This document shows, piece by piece, positions 8,214 through 16,433 of a stretch of 64,000 bases of DNA. Numbering within the stretch: the first letter of the stretch is position 1; every line of letters starts with the position of its first letter. The notes under the pieces were generated by a model. It was not told where the DNA came from, ran no database searches, and saw only the letters and a program-made list of their open reading frames with translations. Both the position numbers and the translations under genes were made by a program. This stretch comes from Lacicoccus qingdaonensis. Lineage in GTDB: Bacteria > Bacillota > Bacilli > Staphylococcales > Salinicoccaceae. The stretch spans positions 20,145-84,144 of the forward strand of contig NZ_FNFY01000009.1 of assembly GCF_900101075.1 (NCBI RefSeq). Direction: 5' to 3'.

Positions 8214-9027
8214 TGTCTATCCCACTCTCCAAAATATATTCTTCATAAGTCAGACCGCTTTCTTTTATATCATGAGCCAGCTCTTTACCGACATATCTCA
8301 AGTGCCAAGGTTCATACATGTAGCCGGTAATATCTTCCTTGCCTTCATGATAGCGGATGATGAATCCGTAGACGTGAGCATTGTTTTTTACCCACCCGCC
8401 TTCAGCCGTTTCACCGAAAGATTCCAGCAGTTCATAACCGACACTTTCACTCGTCACATCCATTGCGAGACCGGTCTGATGTTCACTGGCCCCCGGAGGT
8501 GCGCTGAAGCGGCTCGCCGCCTCCTCACCGTGCGTTTCAACAAAACTGCCGTATTGTATCTCCTGTGTACCGTATGAACGGTAGCCGGACCTTGCATGTA
8601 AATAGATGTCTTCTTCCTCTGCCGAATCGAACATTTCTTTCAGTGCCTCAGCTGCCGGCGCCCGGAGCTGGTTGATTTCCGGATGGTCCGGGAATATGAG
8701 CGGTACTTCGACACGCACCAGATCATCCGGTACATAATCTTCACTCAGCAGGTACTGCCTGTTTACCAGCGCTTCAATGCTGCTTTCATCAAACACTTCC
8801 TCCTCAGTTACAATCTCATATTTATGTGACTCGGCCTCTTCATTTTCAGGTGTCGTTTCTGCAGAATCTTCCTCTTCCTCAGAGTTTTCCCCGTCTACAT
8901 CCGGTTCCTCTGTCACTTCAGATGTTTCCGATTCTTCAGGCTCTGCCTCCGGTTCAGAATTGCATGCTGTGAGTACCACTGCCGCAAACAACAGACAAAT
9001 GAACTTTCCCTCTATAATATGTTTCAT
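8191..9027 (-). CDS. D-alanyl-D-alanine carboxypeptidase, VanY/DacY-type lipoprotein
   Basis: A 278-residue lipoprotein. The signal peptide ends in the lipobox VLTAC (Cys about residue 22), followed by a Glu-rich linker to about residue 75 and a VanY zinc peptidase domain. The zinc and catalytic motifs are SEHQTGLAMDV (SxHxxGxAxD) and EPWHLRYVG (ExWH). It trims the terminal D-Ala from peptidoglycan stem peptides outside the membrane. ATG at 9027 is chosen because AAGGTG lies 6 nt upstream and the signal peptide then starts with MKHII; a GTG at 9036 is less well placed. It is the first gene of a cell-wall group with the CapA-like and MecA-like genes. Confidence 0.85.
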   Translation of the reverse strand: MKHIIEGKFICLLFAAVVLTACNSEPEAEPEESETSEVTEEPDVDGENSEEEEDSAETTPENEEAESHKYEIVTEEEVFDESSIEALVNRQYLLSEDYVPDDLVRVEVPLIFPDHPEINQLRAPAAEALKEMFDSAEEEDIYLHARSGYRSYGTQEIQYGSFVETHGEEAASRFSAPPGASEHQTGLAMDVTSESVGYELLESFGETAEGGWVKNNAHVYGFIIRYHEGKEDITGYMYEPWHLRYVGKELAHDIKESGLTYEEYILESGIDIEENRAE

Positions 9028-9106
9028 TGCATTCACCTTAAATATATATGTATTTTTCTTAGTTTAATTTAACCACAGTACGGCTTTCTATACCATCACT
9101 TAGGTA

Positions 9107-9136
9107 AAAAAAGACCCGGTTTTTTTCGGGCCTTCA
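9107..9136 (-). terminator. Terminator after the DUF421 gene
   Basis: GGCCCG pairs with CGGGTC around an A-rich loop on the minus strand, followed by a run of seven T. Confidence 0.75.
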
Positions 9137-9144
9137 TAAAAATT

Positions 9145-9828
9145 CTATTCATCAAAATCATACATCCTGCCGTCGTAATCCTGAATATGCCAGCCTTTTT
9201 CATAGTTCCATTCTGCATAATAAATATCGCCAATCTGTTTGCCAATGCCGGCTAAAGCACTTTCCAGCCAGTTTTTGTCCCTATCCAGTTCCTCCAGCTG
9301 ATAACCGATGACTTTGCCGTCACCGATCAGTGTGTAAGAAGGTGTATCGAGCGGCTGATTCTGCTCCGACTGTTTTTTAAGTACAGTGAGCTGACCGCTG
9401 TTTTCAAACATTACATAGTTGACTTCCCTGAGAGAAAATATACCTTCCACTCTGAGCAGCTGACCGAGCTCTTCTATTTCCAGGTTGAGATTCTCCATTT
9501 TATGATAGAGCAGTTTTCCCTCTTTAATGAGCGTTACCGGTTTGCCTTTGACCACATGCCGGATAGCGCCTGACTTCTGTGTGACTTTTTCGAAAAGATA
9601 GATCAGCACACTCCAGATGGCGAGAACAAAAATCATATTCGGAATTGTCACCGTCGGGTCATACATCGCATCCTTGATAACACCGCCGAGCACCAGTGCA
9701 TAAACAAAGTCAAGCAGCGTCACCTGGGCCATCTCTTTTTTACCCAGCAGTCTGATGACGATGATGACACCAATCAGGCCGACGATCAGTTTTGAAGCCA
9801 TATGAAGATACTCTGTCACTACATCCAT
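9145..9828 (-). CDS. DUF421 (YetF family) membrane protein
   Basis: A 227-residue protein with three membrane segments in the first 85 residues (for example LIVGLIGVIIVIRLLGKKE and MIFVLAIWSVLIYLFEKV), then a soluble domain with the family hallmarks VVKGKPVTLIKEGKL and LREVNYVMFENSGQLTVL. YetF-type proteins are widespread in Firmicutes; some are linked to spore germination or stress, but the molecular function is not settled. ATG at 9828 is preferred over the ATG three codons upstream because AAAGGA then sits at a normal distance. It is a single-gene unit with its own terminator. Confidence 0.82.
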   Translation of the reverse strand: MDVVTEYLHMASKLIVGLIGVIIVIRLLGKKEMAQVTLLDFVYALVLGGVIKDAMYDPTVTIPNMIFVLAIWSVLIYLFEKVTQKSGAIRHVVKGKPVTLIKEGKLLYHKMENLNLEIEELGQLLRVEGIFSLREVNYVMFENSGQLTVLKKQSEQNQPLDTPSYTLIGDGKVIGYQLEELDRDKNWLESALAGIGKQIGDIYYAEWNYEKGWHIQDYDGRMYDFDE

Positions 9829-9873
9829 TACATTCATTCCTTTACCTGATATGATTGTTCAAATACACCGGAG

Positions 9874-10230
9874 CTACTCTTTGACCCAGCTCCAGCCGGC
9901 ATCAATATCCGGTTTGTTAAACTGTTTTACATTTATGCCCGGCAGGATATCAGCCAGTGACGCACTTTTCTTCAGCACTTCATCATCCGCGACAAGCGCA
10001 ATTTTCCCATACTGATTCCAATGCTTCGCATCGATGAACATGCCTTTCATCACAGCACCGGCATCCACATCATCGAGCTTTTTCAAATAGACCAGTGCAT
10101 TGATTTCATCACTGTCACCGTAATGATCGTTTAAAAAGGCGTCTGCCTTTTCCATATCCTCTTTTGTAATTCCGCCGTCAACTTCCATGTAGACCACATT
10201 CTGATAATCACTTTCATTTATTTTCAGCAT
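9874..10230 (-). CDS. SpoIIAA-like (STAS-fold) protein
   Basis: A 118-residue soluble protein of the SpoIIAA-like family (STAS-like fold). Features are an N-terminal beta strand (VVYMEVDGGITKEDMEKA), a central KGMFIDAKHWNQYGKIALVADDEV and the C-terminal GWSWVKE end typical of the family. Members are small cytoplasmic proteins of unknown role, often stress-linked. The start ATG has AAGGAGG upstream. It lies 45 bp upstream of the DUF421 gene on the same strand and may share its transcript. Confidence 0.7.
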   Translation of the reverse strand: MLKINESDYQNVVYMEVDGGITKEDMEKADAFLNDHYGDSDEINALVYLKKLDDVDAGAVMKGMFIDAKHWNQYGKIALVADDEVLKKSASLADILPGINVKQFNKPDIDAGWSWVKE

Positions 10231-10324
10231 ATTATGTGCATTCCTCCTTAAATGGATATACAGTCATCCGCTATCCTTAATCGCATGTCAAAAACATGAT
10301 TTACATGAAAAATGAATATAAAAA

Positions 10325-10346
10325 AAGAAACCCTGCAGGGTTTCTT
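10325..10346 (-). terminator. Palindromic terminator after the VOC gene
   Basis: An 11-bp perfect palindrome (AAGAAACCCTG with CAGGGTTTCTT) with a T run on the minus strand, 17 bp beyond the stop at 10363. Confidence 0.75.
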
Positions 10347-10362
10347 CTGAATAGAGCCGGTT

Positions 10363-11265
10363 TCACGACCCTTCATAGGCCGCTTCCAATTCAGCAACAT
10401 CAAACTTTTTCATCTTTAAGAATGCTTCGGTCACCCGTTTCAGCTGTTCGGGTGTCCCTTTTTCAACCATGTCATCCATCATCTTAGGTATTATCTGCCA
10501 CGATACACCGTATTTATCTTTCAGCCAGCCGCACTCTTCAGCTTCCGGTACATGTGAAAGTTTATCCCAGTAATAATCAATTTCAGCCTGATCTTCACAT
10601 TTGACCATCAGCGAAACACCCTCGCTGAAGTTGAATTCATGATTCATCGCGGAATCCATCAGTGCAAAACATTGATTTTCCAGTTCAAACTGTCCCTGGG
10701 CGATATGCGTCGTTAAATTCGGTTCCATATTTCCCGGGTAATAATAAACACCGTCCACTTTTGAATCCTTGAAAATATCAATATAGAAATTCATTGCTTC
10801 TTCCGCTTTTCCGAGGTTGTCATTGATGAACATCAGAGCGGGTATGACTCTGTTATCAATTTCTTCTGCAGCTTCTTCCGTCTGGTACAGCTGCCACGAA
10901 GTGCCATACTTATCTTCGACCCAGCCGTACAGTTCACTGAAATCATATTTCTGAAACGGCATCACGGCCCTGCCTTCTCCGGCAAGCGTTTCCCATATTT
11001 TCTTAAATTCATTCTGTTCATCTTTGGTGAAAACGAGCATAAATGAGATGGATGGATTTTTAGTGGCGTAAGGGCCCGCACTGATACCCATAAAACGGTA
11101 TCCCATCACTTCAAAGTCAACCTGTTCGGCATCGCCGGAAGGTGTTCCTTCAAAAACATCCGAATAGAGCACTTTGGAATCTGGAAATAAATCTGCGTAA
11201 AATTCTGCTGCCTCCATAGCTTCTGTATCAAACCATAAATGCGGTACGATTTTTTGATATGACAA
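10363..11265 (-). CDS. Two-domain VOC family (PhnB-like) protein
   Basis: A 300-residue protein with two tandem PhnB/glyoxalase-type domains: residues about 3-130 (VPHLWFDTEAMEAAEFYADLFPDS ... SWQLYQTE) and about 140-285 (VIPALMFINDNLGKAEEAMNFYIDIFKDS ... SWQIIPKMM). Each ends in the YGTSWQ or YGVSWQ turn typical of the family once annotated as 3-demethylubiquinone methyltransferase. Members are small-molecule-binding or metal-dependent enzymes. The reaction is unknown here. A single gene with a terminator on its 3' side. Confidence 0.8.
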   Translation of the reverse strand: MSYQKIVPHLWFDTEAMEAAEFYADLFPDSKVLYSDVFEGTPSGDAEQVDFEVMGYRFMGISAGPYATKNPSISFMLVFTKDEQNEFKKIWETLAGEGRAVMPFQKYDFSELYGWVEDKYGTSWQLYQTEEAAEEIDNRVIPALMFINDNLGKAEEAMNFYIDIFKDSKVDGVYYYPGNMEPNLTTHIAQGQFELENQCFALMDSAMNHEFNFSEGVSLMVKCEDQAEIDYYWDKLSHVPEAEECGWLKDKYGVSWQIIPKMMDDMVEKGTPEQLKRVTEAFLKMKKFDVAELEAAYEGS

Positions 11266-11348
11266 AATGATTCACCCCTTAGATTTGTTACTCCATTTTA
11301 CAATGGAACCGGTTTTTATTTTTATTCTAATCTGTCATGTTCATAAAA

Positions 11349-11378
11349 AAGACGGCACATCATCGTGAACCGCCTTTC
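11349..11378 (-). terminator. Terminator after panD
   Basis: AAAGGCGG pairs with CCGTCTTT on the minus strand, followed by a T run. Confidence 0.65.
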
Positions 11379-11386
11379 ATCATCAA

Positions 11387-11788
11387 TTATTCCACATTTT
11401 GAACATCTGCAATCATCTGCGCTACATCGTGTTCTTCAATGTTTGTGATCTGATTGTTCTCATCCATGAAAACGACTTTCGGTTTCAAGTCCTGAATCTC
11501 TTCTTCGGACATTTCTGCCATGCTCAAAATTATCACAAGATCACCTTTTGAGAACAGGTGGGCAGGCGGGCCGTTCAGACAGATCTTTCCGCCGCCAGCT
11601 TCAGCAGGCAAAGCATACGTCTTCCACCTTGCCGCATTACTCAAATTTGTAATCTGAACCATTTCGTATGGGTGGATATTTGCCTCTTTCATCAGTTTCG
11701 CATCGATCGTAATACTGCCTACATAATCCAGGTCAGCCTCCGTTACTGTCGCGCGGTGCAGCTTACCTTTACACATCATTCTTTTCAT
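11387..11788 (-). CDS. panD: Aspartate 1-decarboxylase precursor
   Basis: A 133-residue enzyme that makes beta-alanine from aspartate for pantothenate and coenzyme A. The self-cleavage site that produces the pyruvoyl cofactor is visible as YVGSITID (Gly24-Ser25). The N-terminal GKLHRATVTEADL and the LNGPPAHLFSKGDLVIIL segment with its active-site region are as expected. Length is normal (about 127 in most species). panB and panC are not adjacent, unlike the usual panBCD operon, so this is an isolated copy downstream of the rpsF-ssb unit with its own terminators on both sides. Confidence 0.93.
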   Translation of the reverse strand: MKRMMCKGKLHRATVTEADLDYVGSITIDAKLMKEANIHPYEMVQITNLSNAARWKTYALPAEAGGGKICLNGPPAHLFSKGDLVIILSMAEMSEEEIQDLKPKVVFMDENNQITNIEEHDVAQMIADVQNVE

Positions 11789-11897
11789 TTGAAATTCTCC
11801 TCCCGGCCCCGGCTCATGACTGATCAGCCGGATTGAATACCATATCTTTTATTTAAGATTACACTAACATAAAACATCTGGGAAATAAAAACATAAA

Positions 11898-11928
11898 AAA
11901 GCGCCTGTGACCGAGTCACAGACGCTTT
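11898..11928 (-). terminator. Terminator of the rpsF-ssb transcript
   Basis: AAAGCGTCTGTGAC pairs with GTCACAGGCGCTTT around a 3-nt loop, followed by a T run on the minus strand. The 112 bp between it and the ssb stop are CA-rich and hold no reading frame for the ribosomal protein S18 normally found here. Confidence 0.8.
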
Positions 11929-12041
11929 ACACACATTTTATATTAAACATCCACACACATTGGATGCTTATTTGATTACACACACAGTTCACACACGTAA
12001 TACGAAATTATTTCTATACTTTGATTAATTATGGTTAAATC

Positions 12042-12560
12042 TTAAAACGGTAAGTCATCATCACTGATATCTACCGGGCCATCTGCGTTTGCGAATGGAT
12101 TTTCCTCAGTTCTATCCTGTTTAGGTGATGATTGAGCAGGTCTGGAGCCAGTTGACTGGTTGCCAGCGCCTCCACCGTACGCATTTGCATAATTATCTGC
12201 TGAGTTATAATTATTTTGAGATTGATTACTACCTTGTTGTCCTTTTGGCTCTAAAAACTGAACACTGTCACATACAACCTCGGTCACGTAAACTCTCTGG
12301 CCATCTTTATTCTCATAGTTTCTGGTCTGAATTCTGCCATCAATACCTACAAGACTGCCTTTTTGTACATACTGGTTAACGTTTTCCGCCTGTTTACGGA
12401 AAGTAACACAGTTTATAAAATCCGCACCACGTTCACCATTTTGTCCTGTAAAAGGACGATTGACTGCCAGGTTGAAAGTTGTAACAGATATATTGTTCTG
12501 ACTGACTCTAAGTTCCGGGTCACGCGTCAGGCGACCGACCAATACAACACGGTTTATCAT
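12042..12560 (-). CDS. ssb: Single-stranded DNA-binding protein
   Basis: A 172-residue SSB: OB-fold domain (1-110, MINRVVLVGRLTRDPELR ... VTEVVCDSVQFLEPK), a Gln/Asn/Gly-rich disordered linker (about 111-160) and the acidic tip DISDDDLPF that recruits partner proteins. It coats single-stranded DNA at replication forks. It follows rpsF by 31 bp in one transcript, as in other Firmicutes. The third member of the usual operon, rpsR, is missing downstream. Confidence 0.96.
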   Translation of the reverse strand: MINRVVLVGRLTRDPELRVSQNNISVTTFNLAVNRPFTGQNGERGADFINCVTFRKQAENVNQYVQKGSLVGIDGRIQTRNYENKDGQRVYVTEVVCDSVQFLEPKGQQGSNQSQNNYNSADNYANAYGGGAGNQSTGSRPAQSSPKQDRTEENPFANADGPVDISDDDLPF

Positions 12561-12591
12561 GCAATCAACTCCATGTCATTATTTGACTAAA

Positions 12592-12900
12592 TTATTTGCT
12601 TGCTTTTTCTTCTGCCTGCTCATCACGGACAATGATATGACGAATGATATCATTGTTGATCTTAGCAAGACGCTCGAATTCTTGAGTAGCTGTGCCATCA
12701 TCATTAACTTTGATGATTTGATAATATCCATCTGTGAAATCATTGATTTCATAAGCTAAACGACGTTTACCCCACTCTTTTGATTCGACGATTTCCGCAC
12801 CGTTTGTAGTTAAAAGGTTATCAAAACGCTCTACTAAAGCTGTTTTTTCTTCCTCATCAATGTTTGGGCGGATTACATATAAAATTTCATATGCTCTCAT
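12592..12900 (-). CDS. rpsF: 30S ribosomal protein S6
   Basis: A 102-residue S6 protein of the small ribosomal subunit ([12 protein letters not shown] ... [18 protein letters not shown]). The start at 12900 is chosen because TAAGGAGGTGC lies just upstream and the protein then begins with the family's MRxYE. An upstream in-frame extension of 13 codons has no support. A promoter is visible at 12983-13011. It is the first gene of the rpsF-ssb unit. Confidence 0.96.
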   Translation of the reverse strand: MRAYEILYVIRPNIDEEEKTALVERFDNLLTTNGAEIVESKEWGKRRLAYEINDFTDGYYQIIKVNDDGTATQEFERLAKINNDIIRHIIVRDEQAEEKASK

Positions 12901-12982
12901 CTTCTGCACCTCCTTATGGTCTTTCGCGGCTAATAACAAATCGTTATTAACAAGGAATAATTTTCATTACTCACAATCAATT

Positions 12983-13011
12983 ATTATATCAGCAAAGTGG
13001 AGTTATTACAA
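12983..13011 (-). promoter_or_regulatory. Sigma-A promoter of rpsF-ssb
   Basis: On the minus strand, -35 TTGTAA, a 17-bp spacer and -10 TATAAT, about 83 bp upstream of the rpsF start. Confidence 0.7.
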
Positions 13012-13072
13012 TAATTTAAAGTGGTTTTTATTTTAAATTTCTTGGGGGAGCAGGGTGTGTCATATGTCGTGA

Positions 13073-13276
13073 CACGAAACGTCAGATTTCAGTAAGATTG
13101 TGTCAAAATCACGATCAAAACCGCACGAAACGCCAAAATTTACGGACTTTGTGCCGAAACTCCGATCAAAACCGCACGAAACGCCAAATTTCACGGACTT
13201 CGTGTCGAAACCCAAGCCAAATCGGCACGAAAAGCCAAAATTCACGGACTTCGTGTCGAAATCCAAAACAATTTGG
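13073..13276. repeat. Array B: four 51-bp tandem units, keywords CACGAA / TTCGTG
   Basis: Unit starts (CACGAAA) are at 13073, 13124, 13175 and 13226, exactly 51 bp apart. The inverted keyword (ATTGTG, TTTGTG, TTCGTG, TTCGTG) starts at 13097, 13148, 13199 and 13250, also 51 bp apart. Each unit can pair CACGAA with TTCGTG across 18 nt. Units 2-4 are more alike than unit 1. Because 51 is a multiple of three, frames on both strands stay open and give spurious repeat peptides; I do not call genes here. The array sits between the ychF terminator and the rpsF promoter. Confidence 0.9.
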
Positions 13277-13284
13277 CATAAAAT

Positions 13285-13310
13285 ATGCCACCCGGGGAAA
13301 CCGGATGGCA
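13285..13310 (-). terminator. Terminator of ychF
   Basis: TGCCATCCGG pairs with CCGGGTGGCA around a short loop on the minus strand, followed by an AT-rich stretch beginning TATTTTAT. Confidence 0.75.
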
Positions 13311-13324
13311 CTCTTATAATCAAC

Positions 13325-14425
13325 CTATACATTAAATCTGAAATGGACAACGTCGCCGTCTTTCATGATATATTCTTTACCTTCAAGGCGGACTTTGCCC
13401 GCTTCTTTCGCCTTCAGTTCGCTGCCTGCTGCAACAAGGTCGTCGTAGGCCACGGTCTCTGCACGGATGAATCCTTTTTGGAAATCGGTATGGATGATGC
13501 CCGCGCATTCAGGGGCAGTCATACCTTTTTTAAATGTCCACGCACGGACTTCCTGAACGCCTGCAGTGAAGTATGTGGCAAGGCCGAGCAGATTGTACGA
13601 GGCACGTATCAGCTTATCGAGGCCGGACTCTTCAAGACCGAGCTCTTCCAAAAACATTTCCGTTTCATCGTCATCCAGTGCAGCGATCTCTTCTTCAACT
13701 TTTGCAGAAATGACAATGACTTCGGACCCTTCATTTTCAGCATATTCCTTGATTGCTGTCAGATGTTCATTCGCAGACAGATCCATCAAATCATCTTCTG
13801 CTACATTGGCCACATATAACATCGGTTTTCCAGTCAGCATGTGGAAGTGTTTCACTGCGTCCTGCTCTTCTTTTGAAAATTCAAGTGCACGGACCGGCAG
13901 GCCTTCTTCCAGTCCTTCTTTGATGCGTGTCAAAACGGCATATTCCGCCATCGCTTCCTTATCTTTCTGTTTTGTCATCTTTTCCACTCTCGGCAGTCGC
14001 TTTTCAACACTTTCAAGGTCTGCCAGAATCAATTCCATATTAATGACTTCAATATCTTCAATCGGATTCACATTGCCTGAAACGTGCGTTACGTTGTCAT
14101 CATCGAACGCACGGACGACCTGCGTAATTGCATCCACTTCACGGATGTTTGCAAGGAATTTATTCCCCAGCCCTTCACCTTTTGAAGCACCTTTTACAAT
14201 ACCCGCGATATCCGTGAACTCGAACGCTGTCGGGATGGTCTTTTTAGGTTCGACCAGTTCTGTCAGTTTGTTCAGACGCTCGTCAGGCACTTCAACGATG
14301 CCGACGTTCGGGTCAATCGTTGCGAACGGATAGTTTGCAGCAACTGCACCTGCTTTTGTGATTGCATTAAATAAAGTGGATTTACCGACGTTTGGTAAGC
14401 CAACAATTCCTGCTGTTAAAGCCAT
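13325..14425 (-). CDS. ychF: Redox-regulated ATPase/GTPase YchF (Ola1 family)
   Basis: A 366-residue P-loop ATPase of the Obg family that associates with ribosomes. G1 is GLPNVGKSTLFNAIT, G3 DIAGIVKG, and NxxE replaces the usual NKxD, which explains ATP preference. The C-terminal TGS domain ends in KEYIMKDGDVVHFRFNV. Length is standard. The ribosome site AAAGGAG precedes the ATG. It lies 12 bp downstream of a DUF951 gene, a common neighbour in Firmicutes. Confidence 0.95.
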   Translation of the reverse strand: MALTAGIVGLPNVGKSTLFNAITKAGAVAANYPFATIDPNVGIVEVPDERLNKLTELVEPKKTIPTAFEFTDIAGIVKGASKGEGLGNKFLANIREVDAITQVVRAFDDDNVTHVSGNVNPIEDIEVINMELILADLESVEKRLPRVEKMTKQKDKEAMAEYAVLTRIKEGLEEGLPVRALEFSKEEQDAVKHFHMLTGKPMLYVANVAEDDLMDLSANEHLTAIKEYAENEGSEVIVISAKVEEEIAALDDDETEMFLEELGLEESGLDKLIRASYNLLGLATYFTAGVQEVRAWTFKKGMTAPECAGIIHTDFQKGFIRAETVAYDDLVAAGSELKAKEAGKVRLEGKEYIMKDGDVVHFRFNV

Positions 14426-14437
14426 GTTATTTCTCCT

Positions 14438-14638
14438 TTAATTACCATTAGATTTTTTTACGATGCGCTTCATGCGCTTTTCAAAATCCCGTCGCGCCAT
14501 CATAATCGTGCGTGCGCATTCGGTACATTTTATTTTAATATCCGCCCCCATGCGGGTGATCTGGAAATTACTGCTGCCGCATGGATGCTGTTTTTTCATT
14601 TCAACTATATCATTTAAATCATATTCTTTTTTCATCAT
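14438..14638 (-). CDS. DUF951 family small protein
   Basis: A 66-residue basic protein of the DUF951 family (YDLNDIVEMKKQHPCG ... IKCTECARTIMMARRDFEKRMKRIV). The Cys-Gly and CxxC residues suggest a zinc site and possible nucleic-acid binding. It is always found near ychF, parB and mscS genes in Firmicutes. Two adjacent ATG codons (14638, 14635) are possible starts; the second has better spacing to AAAGGTG. It overlaps the end of the mscS-type gene by 4 bp. Confidence 0.85.
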   Translation of the reverse strand: MMKKEYDLNDIVEMKKQHPCGSSNFQITRMGADIKIKCTECARTIMMARRDFEKRMKRIVKKSNGN

Positions 14639-15585
14639 TCTTCACCTTTTCTCACTGATTCGTCAAAATCCTGAATATCCATTGACGGGACGGAAATATA
14701 TACGCCGTTTTCAGCAAGGTGATTCTTGATTGCTTTTCTGTTGCGTCTTGTCGCACCGAAATGTTCCATCGGTTGTGTAATCAGCATCACTCTCATGATT
14801 GCTTCACCGTTCACGATATCGTTAAGCCCCAGAACCTGCGGTTTCTCGACAAGTGAATCATCCGCATCCATCGCTGTTTCAGCATAACTGTTCAACAGAT
14901 CCTCCACATGGTCCAGATCTTCTGTCAGTGACAGATTGATATCAAGGAATGAGATTGAATTGTATTTGGAAAAGTTGATTACTTCATTGATTGTACCATT
15001 CGGGATGATGAACAATTCGCCTTCATACCCCTGGATTTTTGAAATACGCAGTCCCATGGAAAGGACTTCACCTTCTGCAACTGTCGTGCCGGATGTATTG
15101 ATCCGTACAAAATCACCAGTATCAAACTGGTTTTCCAGTAAAATAAAGAACCCGGTCAACATGTCTTTGACTATGCTTTGTGCACCGAAACCGATGGCCA
15201 GACCAACGACACCGGCACCGGCAAGTAATGTCGCAACAGGGACGCCAAATGTTTCCAGCACCATGACGAACACGACGAACCAGATGAAGATGCTCACTGC
15301 ATTCTGCAGTACATTGATCAGTGTTTTATTACGCTTGGCATTGCCCGGTTTTGGATTTTTACCTTTCAACTCTGCCTTTGATTTGAACGTAAAATAATTT
15401 TCAATGATGCGGTTCAATACTTTAACGATAATTCCCGCTACAATGATTAAAGCTACCGCGAATAATACATCTGTTCCTATACCGATCCATAAATCCGGAT
15501 CTTTCAGTTCAGCAACAAGGCTCTCTATGAGCCCCAAAGTTTCTTCCACGTCGTTTCCAGTATTGAATAAGTTCGATAAACCCAA
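14635..15585 (-). CDS. Small-conductance mechanosensitive channel (MscS family)
   Basis: A 316-residue channel with three membrane segments in the first 160 residues, the pore helix region LLAGAGVVGLAIGFGAQSIVKDM, and a cytoplasmic beta/alpha domain with the family motif GDFVRINTSGTTVAEGEV. It opens under membrane tension to release solutes in osmotic down-shock. The start is TTG with AGGAGG 8 nt upstream. It is translationally linked to DUF951 downstream (4-bp overlap) and lies 11 bp after parB. Confidence 0.9.
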   Translation of the reverse strand: MGLSNLFNTGNDVEETLGLIESLVAELKDPDLWIGIGTDVLFAVALIIVAGIIVKVLNRIIENYFTFKSKAELKGKNPKPGNAKRNKTLINVLQNAVSIFIWFVVFVMVLETFGVPVATLLAGAGVVGLAIGFGAQSIVKDMLTGFFILLENQFDTGDFVRINTSGTTVAEGEVLSMGLRISKIQGYEGELFIIPNGTINEVINFSKYNSISFLDINLSLTEDLDHVEDLLNSYAETAMDADDSLVEKPQVLGLNDIVNGEAIMRVMLITQPMEHFGATRRNRKAIKNHLAENGVYISVPSMDIQDFDESVRKGEE

Positions 15586-15596
15586 TTTTAAGCCTC

Positions 15597-16433
15597 CTAT
15601 GATTCTTCAAATAATTTCATCAATCGGTTGAATTCTTCTTCATTTTTAAATTCGAATGAAATCAGCCCTTTATTACGGGTCTTTTTTATTTCTACGGCTG
15701 TGCCGAATCTCTCTTTTAAATTACCTTCATGTTTAAGCAGGAAGTTCGGTTTTTCCTTCGGTGCCTTCTTTTTCGGCAACCGCATACTTCTCACATATTG
15801 TTCGAGTGCACGTACGCTCATACTTTCAGACACAGCTTTCTTTGCCGCTTCTTCCTGTGCAATCGGGTCTTTCAGACTGAGCAGCGTGCGCCCGTGTGCA
15901 CCGGACAATTTCTTTTCATTGATCAGTTTTTTAACTGCATTCGGCAGATTGAGTATGCGCAGCATATTTGCGATGTACGGTCTTGACTTACCGAGTCTTT
16001 CAGCCACTTCTGACTGTGTCAGTTCCCGTTTTTCCATCAGCTGCCTGTAGCTCATCGCTTCTTCCAGCGGATTCAGATCCTCGCGCTGAAGGTTCTCGAT
16101 GATGGCAAGTTCCATCATATCATCGTCCGACAGCTCTTTGACGATTGCCGGAATCGTTTTTCTGCCGGCAATTTTCGAGGCACGGAAACGTCTTTCTCCG
16201 ACAACGATATCATATCCTTTGACCGATTTTCTTAAAATGATCGGCTGCAGTACACCATGTGTGCCGATGGAGTCCGCTAGTTCCTCCAGTTTCTCAGGAT
16301 TGAATTCCACTCTTGGCTGATATGGATTTTTACGGATTTCCGACAGACTGACGTCGGTCACCGATTCTTCTTCGACACTTGTATTGAACAAGGCATCCAG
16401 ACCTTTGCCGAGACGTTTTTTATTACTTGTCAC
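15597..16433 (-). CDS. parB: Chromosome-partition protein ParB (Spo0J)
   Basis: A 278-residue ParB: N-terminal GKGLDALF, ParB/CTPase domain with GERRFRASKIAG and ENLQREDLNPLEEA, a helix-turn-helix (LTQSEVAERLGKSRPYIANMLRIL) and C-terminal dimerisation. It binds parS, spreads and loads SMC near the origin. GTG at 16433 is chosen because AGAGGTGA is 6 nt upstream. It overlaps the end of parA by 11 bp, so the two are co-translated. Confidence 0.94.
   Translation of the reverse strand: MTSNKKRLGKGLDALFNTSVEEESVTDVSLSEIRKNPYQPRVEFNPEKLEELADSIGTHGVLQPIILRKSVKGYDIVVGERRFRASKIAGRKTIPAIVKELSDDDMMELAIIENLQREDLNPLEEAMSYRQLMEKRELTQSEVAERLGKSRPYIANMLRILNLPNAVKKLINEKKLSGAHGRTLLSLKDPIAQEEAAKKAVSESMSVRALEQYVRSMRLPKKKAPKEKPNFLLKHEGNLKERFGTAVEIKKTRNKGLISFEFKNEEEFNRLMKLFEES

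Noticed and set aside
13073..13276. CRISPR array
   Set aside because: Units are contiguous and degenerate with no unique spacers of constant length between identical repeats, and no cas genes are nearby.
13060..13819. Repeat-containing open frames on both strands over array B
   Set aside because: A 51-bp unit keeps frames open on either strand. The plus-strand frame runs into the antisense of ychF and the peptide is low-complexity. Neither has a ribosome site.
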